Source of the DNA: CAVTWS01 sp963738445 | GTDB lineage: Bacteria > Actinomycetota > Acidimicrobiia > Acidimicrobiales > SHLQ01 | Length of the DNA: 44,964 nucleotides | NCBI GenBank assembly: GCA_963738445.1 | Contig: CAVTWS010000020.1 | Span: 1-44,964, forward strand | Direction: 5' to 3' | Shown: positions 24,690 through 33,981 of the stretch, piece after piece | How positions within the stretch are numbered: position 1 is the stretch's first letter | How the letters are laid out: each line of letters opens with the position of its first letter | Made by a program: the position numbers and the translations under genes | The notes under the pieces: model-generated | Seen by the model: only the letters and a program-made list of their open reading frames with translations | Told to the model about the DNA's origin: nothing | Databases searched by the model: none

Positions 24690-27142
24690 CGCCTTCGTAC
24701 TCGTAGGCGCCGCTGTCACAGCCGAGGTTCTGGGGGCGTTCGACGCCACGCTGGTCGGTCGTCGGCAGCAGGCCCCGAGGATCCGGTCGATCGCCGGAGC
24801 TGTCGGAGCGGAGGGCATGGGTGAGGGTCGGTCCGCCGTTGTCGGCCATGGCGTCGAGCGCCGGGTCGAGCGTTGCTGCGGTCGCCGTTGTGTCGACGGT
24901 CCTCGCCCGACGTGGGCGTCGAGAGGAAGCACGTGTTGCTCGCTGTCGATGTTGCCGCCCTCGGTGGTGACATGGGAGTCGCACGTCCCCCGCTGCGGCT
25001 GCCGCCGACGATCGAGTTGGCGATCACGAACGACGTGTTCGGCGTGCGGCGGCGGTGGTGGGCACGAAGTCCGACTCGCAACGCCGATGCCGCCACCGAG
25101 GGGGCCGAGTTGCTGCCAGATCGTCACGTGGCTGAGCTTGAACTCGCCGTCGGCGTCGTGGAAGATGCCACCGCCACCGATCGAGGCGGTGTTGCCGGAG
25201 ATCGTCGTGTTCTCGATGAGGGCACGCCGTCGGCGGCGCTGTAGATGCCTCCTCCTCGACCGCCGTCCGCCGGCTGGCCGGCGTCATCCGAGCGCCGGGC
25301 GGCGAGCGACATTGCCGAGGAAGAGCGAGCCGGCGGATGACCAGGCTGGCATCCGGGGCGTTGCCTAGGCCGCCACCGTTCGGGCGCTGTTGCCCTGGAT
25401 GACGGTGTCGAGAATGGTGAACTCACCGCTGGACGAGTTGTGGATACCGCCGCCGTCGGCGCCGGCGCGGTTGTTGATGATGGTCAGGCGTCTCGAAGGT
25501 CACCAGCCCGCCGCTGTTCTCGATGCCGCCGCCGTCGTGGACTGCGGTGTTGTGGTGAACTGCGGTGTCACGCACGATGGCGTCACCGAAGTTGTCCAGC
25601 GCCAGTCCACCACCGGTCTCCGTGGCCGAGTTGCCCGCAAATGTCGACCCCTGATGATGATCGGGCCGTTCTGGGTGTACAGGCCTCCGCCCGATGCGTC
25701 GCTCGCTGCACTCCACGTCGACGGCTACCCGCCGCAGTTGTCGGTGAACGTGGAATCGGTGATCGTGACCATCCGTTCGGTCCCGTCCAGGCGCCGCCGC
25801 CCTCTCCGGCGGCCTGCGTTGCCGCTGAACCCGGCGTTCGATCGTCAGCGACGAGCGGCCTCCGGCCTCGAGGCCACCACCGGCATCGCCAGAGATGTTG
25901 TCGATAAACGTGGACGTCGGAGACGGTCGCCAAGGCATCGCCATCGCTGAGGAAGGCTCCACCGCCGGAAGCCCGCATTCGTTGCCGCTGAAGTGTGGTG
26001 CCGGAGATCTCGACCTGGCTCCGCAATCCGATCGCCGTGCTGCCCCACCGCTGTATGATCCACCGCCATTGGCTCCGGCGGTGTTTCCACTAACGGTGCT
26101 GCCGGTGACCGTCAGCGTGCCGCCCGCACTGAACACCCCACCGCCGTCGCTCTCGACTGGGTTGTCGGTGAGCGGCGGACAGTCGATCGTGAGCGTGCCA
26201 TCGCCATGGTTGGCGATGGCCGCGCCATGGCGTCGAGTAGTTGTCCTGAGACGTCGAGCCGGAGATCCTGATGGTGCCGACGAGGTGAACGCCGCCTGAT
26301 TCTCGATCGCACTCGATGCCGGGGTCGTAGACGCCGGGCGCCGGGATCATCCGATTCGGGATCGAGCGGATCGGGCACCATCGTGCCCGGGTTGTCGACG
26401 ATGTCACTGCCGTCGATGACATGGTCCCAGAACCGGCGTTGTTGATCGCCGCTCCCCCGCCGCCGGCGGCGTTGCCCGAAAAGGTGGAGTCGACGATCTC
26501 GACCCGGCCGGCGCCGTGTTCTCGATCCCACCGCCCGCCTTGGAGGCGAAACTGTCGAGAACGTGCACACCGATCAATCGGAGCAGGCCGGTGTTCGAGT
26601 TGCGAAGGGCCCCGCCTTCCTCGGCGCTGAACCCCTCACGGAGCGCGATCCCCTGGAGGGTCACGGTGCCCGACCTGGGGTGAACCTCGAGTAGACGGTC
26701 AAGGCCGCGCTGCTCGGGCATCCCGAGGGGCGGCGGGCCGCCGTCGAGGATCGTGGTGCCGGCGCCCGCGCCCGTGATCGTGATGGGCGACATGATGTCG
26801 ATGTCCCCGGCCTCGGGCCCATCGGTGTTGATCGCCGGGATCTGGAGTTGGTACACACCGGCGGGTACCGTGATGGTGTCTGCTCCCGAGAGCGCGTTCG
26901 CCTCCTGAACCGCGGCGCGGAAGCGAGCACGCCCCGGCGCCGGTGCGACATTGCCCATCACCGGGGCTGGAATCCGGACCGTCGTTGGTCGTGGTGACCA
27001 CCAACGTCGTGTCGGCCGACGCCGGCTCGGCCACGGAGACATCGAACGCCAGAGCCGAAACTCCGACCGAGACAATGAGGCCGACGGACACGCGCCTGCT
27101 CCAGCGTTTGTGTGACCTGCGAATCGCTCCATGAGCTGACAT
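24690..27142 (-). CDS. Giant surface protein, N-terminus: signal peptide, CSLREA and choice-of-anchor-Q beta-helix (fragmented)
   Basis: ATG 27142, preceded by gggaggggg. A basic N-region, the hydrophobic VGLIVSVGVSALAFDVSVA and an ASA-type cleavage site form a signal peptide. Next comes LVVTTTNDGPDSSPGDG, then CSL-RAAVQEANALSGADT after a shift near 26935, which is the CSLREA motif. ITVPAGVYQLQIPAINTDG and ITITGAGAGTTILDGG lead into beta-helix rungs (FSAEEGGALRNSNTGLL, GSTFAGNSATETGGGLALDN). The closing ADNGGPTLTHALR ... TDQRGVERPQNLGCDSGAYE (about 24850-24700) is the choice-of-anchor-Q signature. At least ten shifts occur. It marks export to the cell surface. Confidence 0.6.
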
Positions 27143-27163
27143 CGCTGTCTGCCCCCTCCCGTC

Positions 27164-27183
27164 GTGCCCTCGCCCAAGGGCAC
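27164..27183. promoter_or_regulatory. Leader hairpin ahead of the giant gene
   Basis: GTGCCCT-cgccca-AGGGCAC (7-bp stem) lies only 3 bp upstream of the ribosome site (27151-27160). No convincing -10/-35 pair is seen in the 200 bp between this gene and the next. A single TGAGA half-site occurs at 27229-27233. Confidence 0.35.
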
Positions 27184-27350
27184 AGGAGAAGCGTTGACGT
27201 GCTCCATAAGGGGAGGATAAGGAGGAGATGAGACTTGTCGAAGAACGACCACTTCTCCCACGGCGAGGCCGTAAATTGCGACGTTTGGACCACGAATCGC
27301 GGTCAGTTCCTCATGCGATCCTCATCTTCGGCGGCTCCAGGCACGCCCGT

Positions 27351-28130
27351 TCAGCCGTCGTCGCCGTCGTCATCGCCGTCGTCATCGCCGTCGTCATCGC
27401 CGTCGTCATCGCCGTCGTCATCGCCGTCGTCATCGCCGTCGTCATCGCCGTCGTCGCCGCTGCCTGGGATGGGGACACCAGCGTCATCACCCTCGTCGTC
27501 GCCACTCGTCGACACGTCCGGAGTCACCGCAAGGATGGGGGAGTCGTCATCGGAGGAGTCGTCGCTGGAGTTGGAGGACGTGTTGCTTGACGTATTGCTG
27601 CTGGTGTTGGACGAGGTGTTGTTCGACGAGTTGCTGCTGGTGTTCGACGACGAGTTGGAGTCGTCGTCCGAGGAGTCGTCACTGCTGTTGGAGGACGAGT
27701 TGCTGCTGGTGTTCGACGACGAGTTGGTCGAGGTGTTGGTTGAGGTTGAGGGTTCGTCGAGAGAGTCATCCGTCGAGGCCGCCGCGTCGGCGGCGAGCGG
27801 GAGCACCGCGGACTTCGTCGCCGACCGAACCAGCACGAGCGACGCCTCCGTCGTTGCCGGCGTCGCAGAGGTCGTTGCGGAGGTCGCTACGGTCGTCTCG
27901 GCGGGGTGGACGATCGTGAGCTTGCCGCCTGCAACCGGGGTCACCGTGGCGCTGGAACTTGCCGACCGATGGTCCTGGTCTGACACGACCGAGGAGTCCG
28001 TCAGAGCGATCGGGCCCACGTGGGGGGACTCAGCCGATGATGCGCCCAACGGCGACGCAAGACCGACGCCGACCACTGCCCCGAGGCCGCCGAGCCAGCG
28101 CCGACGTCGTTGATTCCTCGTCGTGCCCAC
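27351..28130 (-). CDS. Secreted Asp/Ser/Asn-rich low-complexity protein
   Basis: The GTG at 28130 has an ideal ribosome site (gggagg, 6 bp away), so I prefer it to the ATG at 28196. MGTTRNQRRRRWLGGLGAVV and the following VGLASPLGASSAES form a signal peptide. Residues to about 130 are Ala/Thr/Val-rich, then runs of N-T-S-S-N and S-S-D-D-S, and finally (G-D-D-D)n to the stop. Final length is 259 aa. The acidic end could bind calcium or other cations; no enzyme motif is present. A conserved promoter module lies 42-81 bp upstream. It stands just upstream of the giant gene, on the same strand. Confidence 0.75.
   Translation of the reverse strand: MGTTRNQRRRRWLGGLGAVVGVGLASPLGASSAESPHVGPIALTDSSVVSDQDHRSASSSATVTPVAGGKLTIVHPAETTVATSATTSATPATTEASLVLVRSATKSAVLPLAADAAASTDDSLDEPSTSTNTSTNSSSNTSSNSSSNSSDDSSDDDSNSSSNTSSNSSNNTSSNTSSNTSSNTSSNSSDDSSDDDSPILAVTPDVSTSGDDEGDDAGVPIPGSGDDGDDDGDDDGDDDGDDDGDDDGDDDGDDDGDDG
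27361..27456. repeat. 12-bp tandem repeat, eight units
   Basis: Eight head-to-tail copies of tcgccgtcgtca (the last ending g) encode the GDDD repeats at the C-terminus of the secreted acidic protein. The unit is a multiple of three, so copy-number changes would keep the frame. Confidence 0.9.
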
Positions 28131-28171
28131 GTGAACCTCCCGGATCGGTGATCGCTCGATGTTCTCCGGTG

Positions 28172-28211
28172 AACATGAAGGGTGAATGACGCGCATCTGA
28201 GAGTTCTCTCA
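28172..28211 (-). promoter_or_regulatory. Conserved 40-bp promoter module, copy A
   Basis: Minus strand: TGAGAGAACTCTCAGA (28211-28196), TCA at +22 and TTCATGTT at +32 (28179-28172). The same elements with identical spacing occur upstream of the secreted beta-repeat gene (36341-36380). TGAGA/TCAGA/TCA repeat at 11-bp steps, as OmpR-type regulators like; TTCATGTT may contain the -10. Confidence 0.55.
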
Positions 28212-28254
28212 CCGACGGAAGGGAGTCGCGCGACCGACCGTCGGAACACGCCAG

Positions 28255-28290
28255 GGTGGCTCACCCGGAACGGGATCCGGGTGAGCCACC
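28255..28290. terminator. 15-bp stem hairpin after the kinase/regulator operon
   Basis: GGTGGCTCACCCGGA, 6-nt loop, TCCGGGTGAGCCACC: a perfect 15-bp stem about 200 bp beyond the response-regulator stop and upstream of the next gene. It is a likely terminator without a clear U-tract. The rest of the 357-bp gap holds the 40-bp promoter module and a TGAGA direct repeat. Confidence 0.6.
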
Positions 28291-28453
28291 TACGTCGCCG
28301 CCTTTGTCGGCGGGCGGTCCGACGTCGAACGGCGGTGACGAGCAGGGGCCGGCGGGTCGGTGGTGGTGCCGATCCTGAGGCCGCTGTTCGTCATGCGCGA
28401 CCAGCTGGATGGTCTCGCGTCGCGAACCATACGACGCCTTTGCGGCTAATGGA

Positions 28454-28470
28454 TGAGACGGCAATGAGAG
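28454..28470 (+). promoter_or_regulatory. TGAGA-N6-TGAGA direct repeat, copy 1
   Basis: TGAGACGGCAATGAGAG, 17 bp, differs at two positions from the repeat at 31321-31337. The half-sites are 11 bp apart. It sits 18-34 bp beyond the response-regulator stop. Confidence 0.4.
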
Positions 28471-28487
28471 TTTCCTACGATGTCCTC

Positions 28488-29150
28488 TCACTCAGAGCGA
28501 AGCCGGTATCCCATCCTCCGCACCGTTTCAATGGAGTCAGACCCGATCTTGTTCCTCAGGTAGCGGATGTAGACGTCGACGACGTTCGAGCCGGGATCGA
28601 AGTCGTATCCCCAGACGTGGCTCAGAAGCTGTTGACGGCTGAGAACCTGGCCGGGATGCCGGAGAAAGGTCTCCAGCAACGCGAACTCCCGGGCGGTGAG
28701 CTCCACATCTCGCCCATCCACCGTGGCCACCCGAGTGCGCAGATCAAGGCTGACAAGACCGGCGGCCAATACATTCGCCTCCCCGGAGGTGCCGTCACGT
28801 AGCCGCACCCGGATCCTCGCCAGGAGCTCCTCGAATCGGAACGGCTTCGGCACGTAGTCGTCCGCTCCTCCGTCGAGGCCGGCAACCGTGTCCGCCACGC
28901 CGTCTCGGGCGGTCAGGATCACGACCGGCATCCTCTCGCCCCGCGCTCGCAGACCTCGGAGAACCGCATGACCGTCGAGCCCCGGAAGTCCGATGTCGAG
29001 GACGAGGAGATCGAACATGCCGTCCCGGGCCAACGCCAACGCCTCGGTTCCCGTTCCGACGGCCAGCGTGGTGAAACCGGCGGCCCGCAGCCCCTTCTCG
29101 AGAAACGACACGATGCGCTCTTCATCCTCAGCGATGAGGATTCTGGTCAT
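28488..29150 (-). CDS. OmpR-family response regulator
   Basis: 220 aa. The receiver domain (1-118) has acidic residues E8-D9-E10, phospho-acceptor D52 (LLVLDIGLPGLDG), T80 and K102 (YVPKPF). The winged-helix DNA-binding domain (about 125-218) shows LTAREFALLETFLRHPGQVL, SRQQLLSHVWGYDFDPGSN and a final YIRYLRNKIGS..MGYRLRSE. It overlaps the upstream sensor kinase by 4 bp (ATGA), so the two form an operon and a cognate pair. The intact frame and usual length give no hint of decay. Its targets may be the nearby TGAGA-type repeats. Confidence 0.92.
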   Translation of the reverse strand: MTRILIAEDEERIVSFLEKGLRAAGFTTLAVGTGTEALALARDGMFDLLVLDIGLPGLDGHAVLRGLRARGERMPVVILTARDGVADTVAGLDGGADDYVPKPFRFEELLARIRVRLRDGTSGEANVLAAGLVSLDLRTRVATVDGRDVELTAREFALLETFLRHPGQVLSRQQLLSHVWGYDFDPGSNVVDVYIRYLRNKIGSDSIETVRRMGYRLRSE

Positions 29151-30620
29151 GGGGTGATCCTTCCACCGCTCACGAGAGCGGGCTGTCGGACCAGGCCGGC
29201 GCGGGGCCGTCGACGTGGAATGATGACGGTGAACGTCGCGCCGTGCCCGGCTTCGCTCTCGACACTCGCATCACCACCGTGCGACCGTGCGATCGCGGCG
29301 ACGATGGCCAAGCCGAGCCCGGAGCCTTCGGGACGCCGCGCCCGATTTCCGGCGCCCCGGGCGAGTCGATCGAAGAGGTGCTCCTTGTCCGCGTCATCGA
29401 TGCCTGGACCCTCGTCGCGTATCCACATCGCGACGGATCGGGCATCGACGACGGCGCCGAGGCCGATCCGATCGCCCGGACCGGTGTGCTGGACGGCATT
29501 GGTGGCGAGCGCCATCAACGCCTGCACGAGTCGGTGCTCATCGGCGACGACCACAGCGGATGGGCCGGCCGGTATCGACTCCACGACCCACGTCCTGTCG
29601 GCCAGCGCGGCGAGCCCGGACGAGAGGTTCTCGACCATCTCGCCCAGATCGACGACGCCCAGGTGCAGGAAATCCGGCTGCTCGGCCTTCGCAACCGTCA
29701 GCAGATCAGCCACATATCGGCTCATGCGGTCCAACTCATCGAGCACGAGCGCGGTCGTGGCCGCCACCATCTCGGGGTCCTGATCCATCATCTCGAGGTG
29801 GCCCCGCACGATGGTGATCGGCGTCCGCAGCTCGTGCGCGACGTCATCGATGACCCGGCGCTGCGTCGTGAACCCGGCATCGAGCCGGTCCAGCATCTCG
29901 TTGAATGTCCGACCGAGCTCAGCCAGCTCGTCGTCGCCCTGAACCGGAATGCGGGCGCTGAGATCGTGCTCCCCGATGAGGCGGGCTGTCATCGTGAGCT
30001 CACGAACGGGCCGCACCACGCGTCCCGCCATCGACCACGCCAGCGCCGAGGTGAGCAGAAGCACCGAGCCCCCAACCAGGGCGACGATCCGCACCGCTCG
30101 TGCGACGTCCGCGAGAGCGTCGGCGGTGAAGATCGCCACCGTGAACACCCCGGCCGTCTGACCTTCAGAGAGGATCGGGACGACCAACGTTCGAGCCTCG
30201 CCAGCCGCGGTCTGCACCGACTCGTAGCCCGGCGACTGCTGAGCGGACCATCGGGCGACGATACCGTCGACCTCGAGTAGCTCCGGCGGTCCGCCGGACG
30301 AGATCAAATAGGGCTGACCACCGATCACGGTGTAGAAGGCCTCGCCATCCGACGGCACGTTGCGCGCGAGGTATGTATCGAAGATGGCCTGGATGTCACC
30401 GCCGAATCGTTCACCCGTTCGAGGATCGTTTCCCTCCACCAGTTGGCTGAGCTCACCCACCTCCTGAGCCAGCTCTCGATCGATGTCGGACTGCACCCTG
30501 GATATCAGCACCTGTCGTATGAGCAGAGTCGAGGTGACGAGCGCGCCGAGGAGAAGCGCCACATATCCGACCATGACCCGGACCCGCACCCGACGGAAGT
30601 GTCGGATCCATGAACGGTTC

Positions 30621-30637
<17 letters not shown>
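29147..30637 (-). CDS. Sensor histidine kinase 1 (HAMP, HisKA, HATPase)
   Basis: I choose the ATG at 30637 (MTPTNENRSWIRHF); the frame upstream of it is low-complexity Arg/Pro shadow of the preceding gene. TM1 is VGYVALLLGALVTSTLLIRQ. The extracellular sensor contains NDPRTGERFGGDIQAIFDTY. TM2 lies around ALVGGSVLLLTSALAW, HAMP around RLIGEHDLSARIPV. The H-box is DDVAHELRTPITIV, the N-box LMALATNAVQHTG, G1 IRDEGPGIDD and G2 GSGLGLAIVAAIA. 496 aa. The start overlaps the end of the Pro/Thr-rich gene by 17 bp. It is paired with the downstream regulator and is one of three paralogous kinases here. Confidence 0.9.
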
Positions 30638-31286
<649 letters not shown>

Positions 31287-31320
31287 AGCCCGACCCTAGG
31301 GACCCATCCGAAGCCCAGGG

Positions 31321-31337
31321 TGAGACGACGATGAGAG
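31321..31337 (+). promoter_or_regulatory. TGAGA-N6-TGAGA direct repeat, copy 2
   Basis: TGAGACGACGATGAGAG lies in the 128-bp gap between the divergent Pro/Thr-rich gene (start 31286) and kinase 2 (start 31415). It matches copy 1 (28454-28470) at 15 of 17 positions and has the 11-bp half-site spacing typical of OmpR-family binding sites. Confidence 0.5.
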
Positions 31338-31414
31338 GTCGCTTACTTTCGGACCCCGGCGGGAATGCACCACGTCCAGGCAGCCCCTACGATGCCACCG
31401 TCGTGGGAGCACGA

Positions 31415-32844
31415 ATGCGGGACCGCCGTCCAGGGCTGCTCGGCAGCATGAGAGGCCGCATCGTTCTCGCCGTCGTCGTTCTCCTCGCCGGCTCGGCCGC
31501 GGTGTCGATCGCCGTTCTGCGCGAGTTGCTTCTCGATCGACTCGAGGACGAGATCACCGTCAACATCCGCCAGGAGTCCGCGGAGTTCGAATTACTTCTC
31601 GGAGGGCTCGACCCCCGCACCGGCCAACCCTTCGGTGAGGACCTTCGCGGCCGTGTTCGACCTCTACTTCGCTCGGGAGATCGTCGACGAAGGAGAAACC
31701 TTGCTCGCGTTCGTGGGTGACGAGCTCTACCTGTCCGAGCGATCCAGCGCGTCGATCGCGGAGAGCGGGCTGAGCGACGCGTCGACCTACTGGCTCGCAG
31801 CTCGAGGGTCGTGAGGAGTCGACCTATGACACGGCCGAGGGACCGGTTCGATACGTGGCCCTCCCCCTTCGGCTCGGCTCTCAGCACGGACTCTTCGTCG
31901 TTGCCAACTTTCCCGAGCACGAGCGCGGCGAGATCGACGATGCGGTCAGGCTCCAAGCCGTCACCCAGTTCGCCACGATCGTGATCGCCTCCCTGGTCGG
32001 CCTCGTCCTGGCCGGCCGTGTCCTTCGTCCCCTTCGGACACTCGCCGACACCGCTCAGAACATCACGGAGACCGATCTCACCAAACGGATCGCGGTGCAT
32101 GGGAAGGACGAAGCATCGCGAATTGCCGATGCGTTCAACGACATGTTGGAGCGCATCGAGGGCGCGTTCGCTGGGCAGCGCCGCTTCCTCGACGACGCCA
32201 GCCACGAGCTACGTGTCCCGCTCGACGGTCATCAGAGGGTACGTGGAGCTGCTGGAGCTCGAAACCGATCCGGACGAGCGCAACGAGACCGTGCAATTGA
32301 TCACGGACGAGATCGAGCGGATGAACGTCATCGTCGAGGACCTGCTGCTCCTGGCCCGTGCGGAGCGGCCAGGCTTCCTCACGATCACCAACATCGATGT
32401 CGCCGAGCTTTCCGACGACGTGTTCCGAAAGGCGTCGCTTCTCTGCCCCCGGGAATGGCGGTTGTCCGAGCGCGCCGACGTCACGATCGCCGCCGACGCG
32501 CAGCGGCTCGCCCAGGCATGGATGCAGCTGGCGGAGAACGCCTGCCGTCACACGGCACCCGACATTCCCATCCGGTTCGGGTCGAGCTCCTCCAACGGAA
32601 TCGTGACTCTCTGGATCCACGATCTCGGGGCGGGTGTGAGACCAGAGGACACCGAACGGATCTTCGAGCGATTCGTCAAGGGAATCGAGCGCACCCAGGG
32701 AAGCGGACTGGGTCTGTCGATCGTGGCCGCTATCGCCGAGGCGCACGGTGGGCGCGCGGCGTGCATCCCGGACCTCACCCTGGAGCCCGGTTCGAGATCC
32801 TCCTGCCGATCGTGGCGCCGGAGGCGGCCGGGACCGGAGGTTAG
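31415..32844 (+). CDS. Sensor histidine kinase 2 (frameshifted; no regulator on its strand)
   Basis: ATG 31415 after gggag. TM1 is IVLAVVVLLAGSAAVSIAVL. The sensor has LDPRTGQPFGEDL, then after a shift AVFDLYFAREIVDEGETL. TM2 is ATIVIASLVGLVLAGRVL, followed by HAMP (ETDLTKRIAVHGKDEASRI), the H-box DDASHELR, the N-box MQLAENACRHTA, G1 IHDLGAGVRPED and G2 GSGLGLSIVAAIA, and the end IVAPEAAGTGG. Shifts occur near 31650, 31800, 32220 and 32785. Repaired length is about 476 aa. It converges with, and overlaps by 4 bp, the double-receiver regulator, which may be its partner. Confidence 0.75.
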
Positions 32845-33981
32845 GGCGTTCGCGGCGCTGTCGAGTGCTCTCGACGCACGTTGAGGCAACTCTCGATGAC
32901 CTGCCACAGCGACTTCCAGGCGAAGGGCTTCATGACGTAGTCGTACGCACCCAACGCCAGCGCGTCAGAACGGTCCCGAGGATCGCTCCTCGCAGTGATC
33001 ACGATCACCGGTACCTCGTTACCGCTGTCGCGCTGGCGCTGCAGCACCTGGAGTCCATCGATGTCGGGGAGCCCGAGGTCCAGCAGCTCGATGTCGATGT
33101 CGCCTCGGGCGACTCGCTCGGCGACGCCGAGTCCGGTCGCGACACATTCCACCTCGTAGCCCTTGGCTCGAAGCCCTTTGGCGATCATGGCCGATATGCG
33201 CGGGTCGTCCTCGACCACCAGGACCCGGACCGGTCCAAGATGTTCCGCAGGGTGAACATGGTCGGGCACGCTCGCCAAACTAACCATCTCCTGCGGAATC
33301 GAATCCCGGTTCCGTTCGTGCTGGGCCCGGAACCGGTAACCGACCCCTCGTACCGACTCGATCATGTCGTTTCCCACCTTGCGTCGGAGTGCGCTGACGT
33401 AGACGTTGACCACGTTGGTGCCCGGCTCCTGGTCGTAGCCCCAGACATGGGCGAGAAGCTGTTCTCGGCTGAGCACCTGGTCGGGATGCCGCATGAACAT
33501 CTCGAGCAGCGCAAACTCGCGGCCGGTGAGGTCCGACCGTCGCTGACCGACCTCGACCCGTCTCGTCAGCATGTTCAGCCGTACGTCGTCGACCTCGATC
33601 TCCGTCGACTCACCCGTTCCGGCCAGGCGAAGCCGCGCTCGGAGCCCGGCGCGAGGAGCTCCTCGAACCTGAACGGCTTCGTCATGTAGTCGCTCGCCCC
33701 GACGTCCAGGCAGGCCACCGCGTCGCTCAGGTCAGGGTGGCCGGTGAGCACGATCACGGGGACCTTGCTGCCGCGTTCCCGGATCGCTTGGAGGACGTCG
33801 TAGCCCTCACGTTTGGGGAGGGCGAGATCCAGGATCACCAGGTCGAACTGACCGGACAGAGCAAAGAGAGGGCTGCCGCACCGTCCTCCACGGTGTGCGT
33901 CGCGTAGCCCTGGGCCCGAAGGCCTTTGTCGATGAACGACGAGATCAGCCTGTCGTCCTCGGCGATCAGGATGCGGGACAC
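32841..33981 (-). CDS. Response regulator with receiver-winged helix-receiver architecture (N-terminal half frameshifted)
   Basis: It starts at a GTG (33981): VSRILIAEDDRLISSFIDKG. The first receiver continues with FDLVILDLALPKREG, VIVLTGHPD and DYMTKPFRFEELL. The winged helix follows with SDLTGREFALLEMFMRHPDQ, REQLLAHVWGYDQEPGTN and SVRGVGYRFRAQ. Then, in the same uninterrupted frame, a linker and a second complete receiver: VRVLVVEDDPRISAMIAKG, IELLDLGLPDIDG, VIVITARSD and DYVMKPFAWKSL. Both receivers keep the acidic pair, Asp, Thr and Lys. Shifts near 33870 and 33600 affect only the N-terminal half. OmpR regulators normally end after the winged helix, so the second receiver is unusual. It overlaps kinase 3 upstream by 16 bp. 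Confidence 0.75.

Larger units (their letters stand above)
7466..27142 (-). other. Locus overview: one giant secreted repeat-protein gene (about 19.7 kb)
   Basis: From the ATG at 27142 to the stop at 7466 the minus strand codes almost without gap for one domain series: signal peptide, CSLREA, choice-of-anchor-Q beta-helix (about 26.9-24.7 kb), Ig-like, DNRLRE (about 24.0-23.5), beta-helix (23.4-22.2), Ig-like, beta-helix (21.2-19.9), Ig-like, beta-helix (19.35-18.2), then more than 30 Ig-like repeats with two further DNRLRE domains near the C-terminus. I see no internal terminator, Shine-Dalgarno-linked start or signal peptide that would split it. Frame breaks occur upstream of 14.5 kb, so unity of the gene is inferred. 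Repaired length would be about 6,500 residues. The pieces are listed separately. The likely role is an extracellular adhesin or surface fibre. Confidence 0.6.

Noticed and set aside
7466..24700. CRISPR array
   Set aside because: The repeats are coding, about 270-290 bp long and diverged in sequence; there are no short identical repeats with unique spacers.
27235..28113. 292-codon plus-strand frame with Ser/Pro repeats
   Set aside because: It is antisense to the acidic secreted protein, which has a good ribosome site, a signal peptide and a promoter module; the plus-strand frame has none.
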